From Opitutia bacterium UBA953 (GTDB lineage: Bacteria; Verrucomicrobiota; Verrucomicrobiia; Opitutales; UBA953): a DNA stretch of 64,000 nucleotides. Position 1 is the first letter of the stretch; every line of letters starts with the position of its first letter. Positions 11,693-20,103 of this stretch are shown here, piece after piece. The translations under genes and the position numbers were made by a program. The notes beneath the pieces were generated by a model that was given only the letters and a program-made list of their open reading frames with translations, was not told where the DNA came from and searched no databases. The stretch covers positions 220-64,219 of the forward strand of contig DBCR01000067.1 in NCBI GenBank assembly GCA_002293125.1, in the 5' to 3' direction.

Positions 11693-13290
11693 CCCTCGAC
11701 CGCTTCGGACACTGTCCGGCGCTCTGGCTCGCCCTTCCCCTCCTGCTCGGCTGCGCGATTGATGCGGCCACGGGAATCTCACCCGGCCCTTGGTTGCTCG
11801 GCGGCGTGATCGCCGTCGCGGTCGGTTGGTTCGGCCGACGTCAGGCCATCATCGCCGGAGTCGCGATCGCGATCGCGGGCACGGCGATCGGCGCGGCTTG
11901 GCATCAACTACGAATGCCGCCGCAGACGCCAGCCATCGTCCGCCGCCCGTTTGTCGAAATGCCGATTCTCGTCGAACGGGCGACACCGCGTAAAGACGGA
12001 GACGGCTGGACCGGGCTCGGCTGGATCACTGATCGCGACGGCGGCCTGTTCCGCCGACGCGTCGCGCTCTCAGCGCACGGAACCTGTCCCGCCGAAGGTG
12101 TCGAACTGATGATCACCGGCGGCCTCACGCCAATCTCAGCCGACGCTGACGGCTACGACGCTTGGTTACGTTCGCAAGGGGCGACACTCAAGCTGCGCGG
12201 CGGCCGCGTGCTCGGCGAACTGGCTCCGCCGTCGAGCTTCGCGGTCTGGCGCCAAGCCCAGCAACGCCGGCTGGACGCTTGGTTGCGGAATACGCCATGG
12301 GATGATCCTGACGGCGGTGCGTTGCTGGCCGCCACAATGCTTGGGCGGACCGCATTACTACCGACGGACGCGAAGGAGGCGTTCGCGGCGACCGGCACAC
12401 TGCACCTGTTCGCCATCAGCGGCCTACACATCGCCGGCATGGCCGCGGCCTTGCTCTGGCTGGCCAAGCGGGCACGTCTGCCGGAACTCCCCTCGGGCTT
12501 GGTCATCCTCGCGCTACTCTGGCTGTATGTGCAGGTGACGGGTGCGTCGCCGTCTTCCGTCCGCGCTTGGATCATGGCGGCGTTCCTCTGGGGCGGGCAC
12601 GCGAGTGGGCGCGATACGCCGCCCTTGCAGTCCCTCGCGCTGGCCTGCGCGGTCACGCTGATCCTCTCGCCCGAAGCCTGCACCGACGCCGGCTTCCAAT
12701 TGAGTTATGCGGCGGTGCTCGGAATCATCGCGGCCGGCGGGCCGGCGGCACATCTCTGCGCTCAACCGACGCAAGAAGAGCGCCTGACGCCGGCCGAAGT
12801 TCAGACCTCGATGCAGAAGCTGCGTTGGCGAGCACGTAAGTTCCTGCTCGGCGGCCTGTGCGTCTCGCTCGCGGCCACGCTCGCAGGGGTGCCACTCACG
12901 CTGGGTCTCTTCGGATCGGCGAGCTGGGGCGGCGTCTTCGTCAACCTCGTGCTCGTGCCGCTCTCCGAGATTCCGCTGATGCTCGGCATGGCCTCGGTCG
13001 CGTGCAGCGTCAGCGATTGGCTCGCGTGGCCGGCGGCGTGGCTCAACGGCCTCGCGGCGGCGTGGCTCCACCTCATGACCTGGATCGCGCAGGTGTGCGC
13101 GCTCGTGCCATCGATCAATCTGGAGCTGCCCCTCCCCCGTCGCTGGCTCGGCCCGCTCGGTGGCGCACTCCTCGCCCTCGCCTTCCTGTCTCAGGCCCAA
13201 TCCAAAAGCCTAGGGCGCCTGCTCGGAGTTCCCGCCATGGTATTGGCGGGCTGGCTGATTCTCGTTTTTCTGCTGCGGGCCTTATCCTGA
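11656..13290 (+). CDS. ComEC/Rec2-family membrane channel, no metallo-hydrolase domain
   Basis: This 544-residue polytopic membrane protein has an N-terminal helix pair and an OB-like extracytoplasmic segment (about 95-190). The competence domain follows with LFAISGLHIAGMAAALLW, a strong ComEC signature, and further helices (GASPSSVRAWIMAAFLWGG). ComEC is the inner-membrane channel that carries single-stranded DNA into the cytoplasm. The protein ends after the helices, so the C-terminal metallo-beta-lactamase-like domain of long ComEC proteins is missing, as in several Gram-negative lineages. The start lies inside folK; no later ATG retains the first helix. Confidence 0.85.
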   Translation: MARPDPLEQDSLTLDRFGHCPALWLALPLLLGCAIDAATGISPGPWLLGGVIAVAVGWFGRRQAIIAGVAIAIAGTAIGAAWHQLRMPPQTPAIVRRPFVEMPILVERATPRKDGDGWTGLGWITDRDGGLFRRRVALSAHGTCPAEGVELMITGGLTPISADADGYDAWLRSQGATLKLRGGRVLGELAPPSSFAVWRQAQQRRLDAWLRNTPWDDPDGGALLAATMLGRTALLPTDAKEAFAATGTLHLFAISGLHIAGMAAALLWLAKRARLPELPSGLVILALLWLYVQVTGASPSSVRAWIMAAFLWGGHASGRDTPPLQSLALACAVTLILSPEACTDAGFQLSYAAVLGIIAAGGPAAHLCAQPTQEERLTPAEVQTSMQKLRWRARKFLLGGLCVSLAATLAGVPLTLGLFGSASWGGVFVNLVLVPLSEIPLMLGMASVACSVSDWLAWPAAWLNGLAAAWLHLMTWIAQVCALVPSINLELPLPRRWLGPLGGALLALAFLSQAQSKSLGRLLGVPAMVLAGWLILVFLLRALS

Positions 13291-13326
13291 CCTTGCCAGC
13301 CTTCAGTCAGAGATAAAAGTCCCGGC

Positions 13327-15804
13327 ATGTCCCCGTCTTCGCTCCGCTCGCTCGTCGCGCTTGCCCTCGCCGCGTCGGCCGTACCCTCGCCCGCCGCGCC
13401 GCAAGAATGGTCGGGCATCTACCCCGAGCTCGCCTATTTTAATAACGAAGGCGAATGCGGTACCGGTGCCGTGGTGCCGTGGGCTGACCGTCTCTGGGTC
13501 ATCACCTATGGACCGCACCTGCCGTACGGCTCGAGCGACAAGCTCTACGAGATCACGCCGGACCTGCAACAGATCGTCCGTCCGGAAAGCGTCGGCGGCA
13601 CGCCGGCCAACCGCATGATCCACAAGGAATCCAATCAGCTGATCATCGGACCCTACCTCATCGGCGCCGAACGCGAGGTGCGCGTCATCCCGCCGAAACT
13701 CATGCCTGGTCGCCTGACCGGCAACGCCCGCCACCTGACCGACCCGGCGAACAAGATTTATTACGCTACGATGGAAGACGGCCTCTATGAGGTCGACGTC
13801 CGCACGCTCGCAGTGAAAGGCCTCATCAAGGAGATCATGAACAAGCCGAAGCCCGGCCAGACCGCGGAGGTCAGCCCGGCGACCATCACCTCCACGCTCT
13901 CCGGCTATCACGGCAAGGGACTCTATTCCGGCCAAGGCCTGGTCATCCTCGCCAATAACGGTGAACGCAGTCCCAAGGCGCTGCTCGACCCGACGATCGT
14001 CAGCGGCGGCCTCGGCTCGTTCAACGGCGAAGGCAACTGGTCCCTCATCCGGCGCAACCAGTTCACCGAAGTCACCGGCCCCGGCGGCCTGAACGGCAAC
14101 GCCGATCCGGGGAAAGATCCGGTCTGGACCGTCGGCTGGGATTTCCGCTCCGTGATCCTGATGGTCATGGAAGATGGCAAGTGGACGAGCTATCGCCTAC
14201 CCAAGGGCAGCCACTCCTACGACGGTGCGCACGGCTGGAATACCGAGTGGCCGCGCATCCGCGACATCGGCGAAGAAGGTTCCCGCCTGATGACCATGCA
14301 CGGCCTCTTCTGGAAATTCCCCGCGAACTTCTCATCGAAACGTTCCGCCGGCGTCACGCCGCGCTCCGCCTACCTCAAGGTCATCGGCGACTTCACCCGC
14401 TGGCAGGACCGTCTCGTCTTCGGCTGCGACGACACCGCTAAGTCCGAGTTCCTCAACAAGCGCCCCGCCAAAGGCGCGCTCGCCGGCCCTGGCCAGTCGC
14501 AGTCCAACCTCTGGTTCACCGCGCTCGACGCGCCGGATAAGCTCGGCCCGGCCATCGGTCGCGGCAGCGTCTGGGTAGACGAACCCGTCCAGGCCGGCGT
14601 CGCCTCCGATCCATTCCTGCTGGGTGGCTTCGCGAAGCGCGCCGTGCAGTTACAGCACGACGGCGCCGCCGCGACCAAGTTCACGCTGGAGATAGATGCC
14701 CAAGGCGACGGACAGTGGAAGTCGTGGCGCGAAGTCTCGCTGAAAGCAGATGAAACCACGCAATGGGTCGAGATTCCCGCGACCGTCGCGGGTCCATGGA
14801 TTCGCGCGAAGGCCGATCGCGACGTCGCCAGGGCGAGCGTCACCTTCCAGTACGCCGCGAAGGATGAACGCGTCGCCGAGCGCGGCACGCTCTTCCAGGG
14901 ACTCAGCAAGGCCGGTGACTCCTCCTCACAGGGCGCGTTCCTGCTCACGCGCGGCGCGAACCTCCGCACGCTCTCGGTGCTGGCCGCGACCGTGACGTCC
15001 GACCAGACCACGATTGGCGCGGCCTACGAACTCTCCGCCGACCTTAAGCTCACCAAGCAGAAGGACTCCGAGGCCGCCATCTTCGTCCAGAAGAACACCC
15101 CCATCCCGCAGGGCATCATCACCGCCGACGAAGCCTCGGTCATCTTCGAGGAAAGCGGCGTGCGCTGGCGTCTGCCTCGCTCGGCGTCGCCGGCTCAGGA
15201 CGCGCTGCTCGCCCGCGGCGCGCTCCGCAAGGCGCGCGAAGTCTGCACCGAACGCGACATGCTCCAAGCCCATGGCACCTTCTACGAGCTACCAGCGTTG
15301 AACGCCAAGGGTGCCATCCGCATGCGCCCGATCGCGACCAGCGATACCGCCGTCCATGACTATTGCTCCTACCGTGGACTGCTCGTGCTCAGCGGGGTCT
15401 CGGCTAGCGCCGCGCAGGATGACCGCCACATCATCCGCTCCGACGACGGTAAGGCCGCCGTCTGGGTGGGCGCGGCCGACGACCTTTGGCAGCTCGGCAA
15501 GCCACGTGGCTTCGGCGGTCCGTGGAAGAGCAGCAACGTCACCGCAGGCAAACCATCGGACCCTTATCTCATGACCGGCTACGACAAGAAGCGGATCACG
15601 CTGGCCAACCATGGTGAGGTCGAGACGACCATCACCGTCGAGCTTGATACCGCGGGGGATGGCCGCTTCGCCGCCTACCAGAGCTTCAAGCTCGCCCCAG
15701 GCGCAAAGGAGACCTTCGAGTTCCCCGATTGGATTAATGCCTATTGGGTTCGGACGGTTTCGTCGGCCACGACCAACGCCACCGCGCAGCTGACCTACGA
15801 ATAG
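13327..15804 (+). CDS. Large secreted protein with a duplicated ~120-residue module
   Basis: I do not recognise the family. The 825-residue product has a signal peptide (cleavage near residue 22), a beta-rich N-terminal region (about 25-380) reminiscent of a propeller or sugar-binding fold (GTGAVVPWADRLWVITYGPH), and two copies of one module at roughly 390-520 and 705-825. Each copy has LW, then SDPFLLGGF or SDPYLMTGY, a D.GDG turn, and a closing WIRA or WVRT followed by a T-x-Q-x-x-Y strand. No catalytic motif is visible. A TTGCCA element lies 34 bases before the ATG. Confidence 0.7.
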   Translation: MSPSSLRSLVALALAASAVPSPAAPQEWSGIYPELAYFNNEGECGTGAVVPWADRLWVITYGPHLPYGSSDKLYEITPDLQQIVRPESVGGTPANRMIHKESNQLIIGPYLIGAEREVRVIPPKLMPGRLTGNARHLTDPANKIYYATMEDGLYEVDVRTLAVKGLIKEIMNKPKPGQTAEVSPATITSTLSGYHGKGLYSGQGLVILANNGERSPKALLDPTIVSGGLGSFNGEGNWSLIRRNQFTEVTGPGGLNGNADPGKDPVWTVGWDFRSVILMVMEDGKWTSYRLPKGSHSYDGAHGWNTEWPRIRDIGEEGSRLMTMHGLFWKFPANFSSKRSAGVTPRSAYLKVIGDFTRWQDRLVFGCDDTAKSEFLNKRPAKGALAGPGQSQSNLWFTALDAPDKLGPAIGRGSVWVDEPVQAGVASDPFLLGGFAKRAVQLQHDGAAATKFTLEIDAQGDGQWKSWREVSLKADETTQWVEIPATVAGPWIRAKADRDVARASVTFQYAAKDERVAERGTLFQGLSKAGDSSSQGAFLLTRGANLRTLSVLAATVTSDQTTIGAAYELSADLKLTKQKDSEAAIFVQKNTPIPQGIITADEASVIFEESGVRWRLPRSASPAQDALLARGALRKAREVCTERDMLQAHGTFYELPALNAKGAIRMRPIATSDTAVHDYCSYRGLLVLSGVSASAAQDDRHIIRSDDGKAAVWVGAADDLWQLGKPRGFGGPWKSSNVTAGKPSDPYLMTGYDKKRITLANHGEVETTITVELDTAGDGRFAAYQSFKLAPGAKETFEFPDWINAYWVRTVSSATTNATAQLTYE

Positions 15805-15847
15805 TCGCAACCATCGGGGGGTTCCGCGGTTCTACAGGGACAACCCC

Positions 15848-16600
15848 ATGTCGCTCCGCCTCCTCGCCCTCCTCGCCCTCGTCTCTCCGCTCTGCGCGGC
15901 CGACGCCCCAGTCACCCTGCTCGCCCAGCCGGACAAGGTGATCGTCAGCGACGCCCTGACCAAGGACGCCAAGGGAGCCGAGTGGAAGATCGCCAAGGGC
16001 AAGTGGGAGCGCACCGCGGAAGGCATCCGCGTCGAGGAATTCCCCGCCGACAAGCATGGCGCCGCCGGCCGCGTACTGACGAAGCTGCAGGATTTCGTCG
16101 CCGCCTTCGAATTCCGCCTCGATGGCGCCAAGACGATCTCGCTCAGCATCAACGACGCCAAGGAACATGTCGCCCGCGTGATGATCACGCCGACGTCCCT
16201 CCGCGTGCAGAAGGACGACCATGATCATGACGGCCCCGAGAAGAGCATCATCTTCCTGAATCAGGCTCAGGCCTTCGAAGCCGGCACCTGGCACAGCGTC
16301 GTGCTCGAGATGGTCGGCGACACGATGGTCGCGACGATCGACGGTAAGATCAGCGGCTTCGGCAGCGACGACCTCTTCAAGGCCGAGAAGGCTAATCCTG
16401 GCTTCACCTGCGCCGGCCAGTCCGCCACCTTCCGCAATTTCGTGATCTGGAGCGCCAAGGCCGAACCTAAGGCCACCTGGAAAGAAACCAGCGTCAAGAT
16501 CGCGGAAGCCATGAAGGCCGCGCCGAAGCCCGCCGCACCTGGTGCCGGCAAGGGCAAGGGCGCCGCGAAGGGCAAAGCTAAGGGCGCCGCCGCGAAATAA
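15848..16600 (+). CDS. Secreted LamG/DUF1080-like protein with a basic Lys-Ala tail
   Basis: The 250-residue product has a signal peptide (residues 1-18). Its beta-sandwich-like core (about 20-215) has the look of DUF1080/concanavalin-type domains, with GTWHSVVLEMVGDTMVATIDG and FTCAGQSATFRNFVIW. The last ~30 residues are only Lys, Ala, Pro and Gly (GKGKGAAKGKAKGAAAK). DUF1080 proteins are abundant in Planctomycetota and Verrucomicrobiota and act on or bind carbohydrates; that role is inferred here. The tail could bind a negatively charged partner or surface polymer. Confidence 0.7.
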   Translation: MSLRLLALLALVSPLCAADAPVTLLAQPDKVIVSDALTKDAKGAEWKIAKGKWERTAEGIRVEEFPADKHGAAGRVLTKLQDFVAAFEFRLDGAKTISLSINDAKEHVARVMITPTSLRVQKDDHDHDGPEKSIIFLNQAQAFEAGTWHSVVLEMVGDTMVATIDGKISGFGSDDLFKAEKANPGFTCAGQSATFRNFVIWSAKAEPKATWKETSVKIAEAMKAAPKPAAPGAGKGKGAAKGKAKGAAAK

Positions 16601-16687
16601 CCACCCAGCAGGCTGATTTAAAGTCGGGGAACCATCTCCCCGCTTGCACCGAGGGAGGTTACGACCAAGTTCGAACTTCCCTTTTTC

Positions 16688-17764
16688 ATGAACGAGCCCT
16701 TCGACACCATCGAGGAAGCCCTTGCGGATATCGCCGCCGGGAAACTCGTGATCGTGACCGACGACGAGAACCGCGAGAACGAGGGCGACCTCGTGATGGC
16801 GGCTTCGAAGGCCACGCCCGAGACGGTCAACATGATGATCCGCCACGCGCGCGGCCTCATCTGCGTCCCGACCGTCGAGCATCAGCTCCGCCGCCTGGGC
16901 ATCTCCCAGATGGTGCCGGAGAATCGCGAATCGCAACGCACCGCCTTCGCGGTGGCCGTCGACGCCGCCGAAGGCATCTCCACCGGCATCTCCGCCTACG
17001 ATCGCGCGAAGACCATCTCGATTCTCGCCGACCCGCAGGCCAAGCCCGAGGCGCTCGTGCAACCCGGCCACATCTTCCCGCTCCTCGCCCGGCCCGGCGG
17101 CGTGCTCCAGCGCGCCGGCCACACCGAAGCCGCGGTCGACCTCGCGTCCCTCGCCGGCCTCCACCCGAGCGGAGTCATCTGTGAAATCTTGAACGAGGAC
17201 GGCTCGATGGCGCGCCTCCCCGAGCTGGTCGAACTCAAGAAGAAGTTCGGCCTGCGCATGATCTCCATCGCGCAGCTCATCGAGTTCCGCCACCGCCGCG
17301 AACGCCTCGTCGAGCTCGTCGCCGAAAGCCCCTTCCGGTCGGCGTGGGGCGAATTCAAGCTGAGCGTCTACCGCTCGCTCCCCGATGGCCGCCAGCACCT
17401 CGTCTTCACGCTCGGCCAGCCGGACGAATCGCCGACGCTCGTGCGCGTGCAGCGCGAGAACATGCTCGGCGACCTTTTCCGCGGCAGCGCGTTCGGTGCC
17501 GGCACCTCGCTCGCCGCCAGCTTCGAAGCCGTCGCTAAGGCCGGTCGCGGCGTGATCGTCCACGTCACCCAGCCTTTCGGCGGCGTGCAGGCCGACCAGT
17601 CCGGCATCCGCCTCGGCGCCATGGACGCGCGTGACTACGGCATCGGTGCCCAGATCCTTTCCCATCTCGGACTCCGCCGCATCCGGCTCATCACGAACAA
17701 CCCACGCAAGGTCGTGGGGCTCGGTGGTTACGCCCTTGAGATCGTCGAGCAGGTTCCGTTCTAA
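16688..17764 (+). CDS. ribBA: RibBA: active DHBP synthase with a degenerate GTP cyclohydrolase II half
   Basis: The N-terminal half (about 1-200) is 3,4-dihydroxy-2-butanone-4-phosphate synthase, which makes the four-carbon riboflavin precursor from ribulose 5-phosphate. DDENRENEGDLVMAA, HARGLICV and RAGHTEAAVDLASLAGL are intact. The C-terminal half (about 205-358) is clearly GTP cyclohydrolase II by RDYGIGAQIL and TNNPRKVVGL. However, the zinc site CLTGD...CDC reads MLGD...SAFGAG, so all three cysteines are absent, and LRQEGRGIGL is replaced. The second half is probably inactive for GTP hydrolysis and may be regulatory or structural. ribH follows. Confidence 0.92.
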   Translation: MNEPFDTIEEALADIAAGKLVIVTDDENRENEGDLVMAASKATPETVNMMIRHARGLICVPTVEHQLRRLGISQMVPENRESQRTAFAVAVDAAEGISTGISAYDRAKTISILADPQAKPEALVQPGHIFPLLARPGGVLQRAGHTEAAVDLASLAGLHPSGVICEILNEDGSMARLPELVELKKKFGLRMISIAQLIEFRHRRERLVELVAESPFRSAWGEFKLSVYRSLPDGRQHLVFTLGQPDESPTLVRVQRENMLGDLFRGSAFGAGTSLAASFEAVAKAGRGVIVHVTQPFGGVQADQSGIRLGAMDARDYGIGAQILSHLGLRRIRLITNNPRKVVGLGGYALEIVEQVPF

Positions 17765-17832
17765 GGGTTTTCGGCCGTTTCCGCTTGCAGACGGGTTCGG
17801 AAGCGACTCCATCGCCCCTCTGTTCTTCTGCC

Positions 17833-18369
17833 ATGAGCCTAGACAAGCCCACCCCTGACGCCATCGACGGCGCCGAACTTCGCTTCGCCATCGTGTCGGC
17901 AGGCTATAATGCGGAACTGGTCCAGGCCCTGAAGAAGAACGCCATCAAAGGCCTCCGCGCCGCCGGCGTCCCCGCCGCGTCGATCGTCGAGCTCGCCGTC
18001 CCCGGCTCGGGCGAGATCCCCTTCGCCGCCTACATGTCGGCCATGACGGGCGACTACGACTGCATCATCGCCCTCGGCGTCGTCATCGCCGGCGACACCC
18101 CGCACCACGAGATCATCGCGAATTCGACCGCCCACGCCTTGCAGGATGCGGCCATCCGCTCCGAAGTCCCGGTGATCAACGGCATCGTCGTCACCAACAA
18201 CCGTGAACAGGCCGTGGCCCGTTGCCAGGGTTCGCTCGACCGTGGCACCGAATTCGCGCACGCCGCCCTCACCATGGCCCGCCACCGCATCACGCTCGGC
18301 GAACGCCTCGACCAAGTCGAGGAGGAGGAACGCAAGCGCGGCGGCCAGGAACCTTTCGCCCAGAACTGA
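17833..18369 (+). CDS. ribH: 6,7-dimethyl-8-ribityllumazine synthase
   Basis: RibH condenses DHBP with the ribitylaminopyrimidine, the penultimate riboflavin step, as an icosahedral or decameric shell. The 178-residue product contains VSAGYNAELVQAL, the phosphate-binding VPGSGEIPFA and the catalytic GVVIAGDTPHHEII with the active-site histidine pair. The ATG at 17833 was chosen over an in-frame upstream start, because the preceding 16 residues have no family similarity and span a likely promoter (GCTTGCAG at 17783). It follows ribBA and lies three bases upstream of the S10-NusB fusion, matching the common ribH-nusB neighbourhood. Confidence 0.96.
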   Translation: MSLDKPTPDAIDGAELRFAIVSAGYNAELVQALKKNAIKGLRAAGVPAASIVELAVPGSGEIPFAAYMSAMTGDYDCIIALGVVIAGDTPHHEIIANSTAHALQDAAIRSEVPVINGIVVTNNREQAVARCQGSLDRGTEFAHAALTMARHRITLGERLDQVEEEERKRGGQEPFAQN

Positions 18370-18372
18370 CCG

Positions 18373-19155
18373 ATGGAAAACGACTCTCCCATTTCCGCCT
18401 CCGCGCGCGCCAAGATCCGTATCCGGATCAAGGGCGTCGACTACCGCATGGCGGACCAGGCTGCGGCCGACATCATCGCCAGCATCGCCGGCACGGATGC
18501 TCGTATCTCGGGCCCCTTCCCCCTGCCTTCACAGGTCGAAGAACCGCGCACCGCCCTCCGCGAGGAGATCCGCAGCCATCGTCGCCTCATCGAAATCATC
18601 GGCTCGAGCCCGAAGACCGTCGACGCGTTCCGCCGTCACAACATTCCGGCCGGCATCGAGATTGCCATCGTCGCTCCCGACGAACCGGTCTTGCCGGATC
18701 CCGCCGCGCTGCCCGCCAAGCGTAACCGCCGCCATGACAGCCGCGTGGCCGCCATGCAGTTCCTCTGCTCCTGGGAAGTCCAGCGCCACGCCGACATGGT
18801 GACGGGGCTCTTCGACTTCTTCTCCGAACGCCCGCAGCCTCGCGAATATTACGCCTTCGCCGAAGAGCTCATCCAGGGTGTCATCCGCGACCTCGCGCTC
18901 ATCGACGAGATCATCGGCAAGTATGCCAAGAACTGGGCCTTCGGCCGGATCGCGCGCGTCGACCTCGCCATCCTGCGCATCGCCATCTTCGAACTGATGC
19001 GCCGCACGGACATCCCGCCGGTCGTCAGCATCAATGAGGCCGTCGACATCGCCAAGGAGTTCTCGACCGAGGAATCCAAGCGCTTCGTGAACGGTATCCT
19101 TGATAGCTATAAGGAAGAATTGGGCCGCGACCCGCGTAAAGCCGAGGGCGGTTGA
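18373..19155 (+). CDS. nusB: Natural fusion of ribosomal protein S10 (NusE)-like domain with NusB
   Basis: NusB and NusE (S10) together bind boxA RNA and promote processive antitermination of rRNA transcription. Here both are in one 260-residue protein. Residues 13-101 align with S10: IRIRIK, D..R..DQA.A.I, GPFPLP, then EIRSHRRL, KTVDAF and an AG..I end, about half identical to the E. coli sequence as I recall it. Residues 118-252 are NusB: RVAAMQFL, RVDLAILRIAIFEL, INEAVDIAKEF and FVNGILD. A proline/alanine-rich linker (102-117) joins them. Between GPFPLP and EIR the S10 part is about 10 residues short, at the ribosome-inserting loop. Neighbours ribH and ftsY are within four bases. Confidence 0.93.
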   Translation: MENDSPISASARAKIRIRIKGVDYRMADQAAADIIASIAGTDARISGPFPLPSQVEEPRTALREEIRSHRRLIEIIGSSPKTVDAFRRHNIPAGIEIAIVAPDEPVLPDPAALPAKRNRRHDSRVAAMQFLCSWEVQRHADMVTGLFDFFSERPQPREYYAFAEELIQGVIRDLALIDEIIGKYAKNWAFGRIARVDLAILRIAIFELMRRTDIPPVVSINEAVDIAKEFSTEESKRFVNGILDSYKEELGRDPRKAEGG

Positions 19156-19158
19156 ACC

Positions 19159-20061
19159 ATGGCGGGCTTCTTCGAACGACTGAAGTCCGGCCTGAGCCGC
19201 ACGGCCGAGGCCGTGGCGAACCTGCTGGCCCGTCCGATGGACGCCGAGTCGGCCGAGCAACTGCGTGAACGATTGATCGCCGCCGACTTCGGTCCGGCGA
19301 CCGCCGACGAAGTCGTCGAAGCCGCCCGCTCCGCCTGGAAATCAGAAGCCGCCCTGCGCAAGACCTCCCCCGCCGAAGCCGCGGCTGAAAGCATCGTCCG
19401 TGCGCTCGGCGGCGAGACCGTCGCCGCGCCCGCCTTCTCCAAGCCGCACGTGATCATGCTCCTCGGCGTGAACGGCGCTGGCAAGACGACCACCGCCGCG
19501 AAGCTCGCTTGGCGCTGGCGCGAAGAAGGGAAGACCTGCCTGCTTGGCGCATGTGACACGTTCCGCGCCGCCGCGGGCGAGCAACTTTCCGCCTGGGCCG
19601 CCCGCCTGGGCGTCGAGGTCGTCGGCGGAGCCGCCGGCGCCGATCCCGCCGCCGTGGCTTTCGATACGGCCAAGGCTGGCGTCGCGCGCGGCGTGGACGT
19701 CGTCATCCTCGATACCGCGGGCCGTCTCCACACCAAGGCCCATCTCTTGGAAGAGCTGCGCAAGGTCGTCCGCGTGACGGCTAAGGCCCACCCTGGCGCA
19801 CCGCACGAGAAGTGGCTCGTCATCGACGGCTCCTTAGGCGCCAACTCGATCGAGCAGGCCCGCATCTTCCATGAAGCCGTCGGACTCACCGGCCTGATCG
19901 TGACCAAACTCGACGGCACCGCCCGCGGCGGCGCGCTCGTCGCCGTGGTCCGTGAGCTGGGCGTGCCCGTCCGCTTCATCGGCGTCGGCGAGCAGCCGGC
20001 CGACCTCCAGCCCTTCGATGCGCGAGCCTATGCCCGCTCGATCGTCGGTCTGACCGAGTGA
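19159..20061 (+). CDS. ftsY: Signal recognition particle receptor FtsY
   Basis: FtsY is the membrane-associated GTPase that receives SRP-ribosome complexes for co-translational insertion. The 300-residue product is a minimal N-G domain receptor: the helical N domain (about 1-90), then the P-loop GVNGAGKTTTAAKLA, DTFRAAAGEQL, the G3 box DTAGRLHTK, TKLDGTARGG (G4) and IGVGEQPADLQPFD. The acidic A domain of E. coli FtsY is absent, as in many bacteria. The DTFRAAA and GEQPADLQ motifs separate FtsY from Ffh. It starts three bases after the fusion gene. Confidence 0.96.
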   Translation: MAGFFERLKSGLSRTAEAVANLLARPMDAESAEQLRERLIAADFGPATADEVVEAARSAWKSEAALRKTSPAEAAAESIVRALGGETVAAPAFSKPHVIMLLGVNGAGKTTTAAKLAWRWREEGKTCLLGACDTFRAAAGEQLSAWAARLGVEVVGGAAGADPAAVAFDTAKAGVARGVDVVILDTAGRLHTKAHLLEELRKVVRVTAKAHPGAPHEKWLVIDGSLGANSIEQARIFHEAVGLTGLIVTKLDGTARGGALVAVVRELGVPVRFIGVGEQPADLQPFDARAYARSIVGLTE

Positions 20062-20103
20062 GGTTGTCTTGCCAGCGAGGGCGCCTCGCCTCAGCGTGAA
20101 CCC

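Noticed and set aside
13361..15299. Other-frame Arg/Ser/Pro-rich frames inside the 13327 gene
   Set aside because: Low-complexity translations typical of the wrong frame of GC-rich genes; no start signals or motifs.
16601..16688. FMN riboswitch ahead of ribBA
   Set aside because: The gap is only 87 bases and shows none of the RFN-element conserved blocks; only a small GGGGA/TCCCC hairpin is present.
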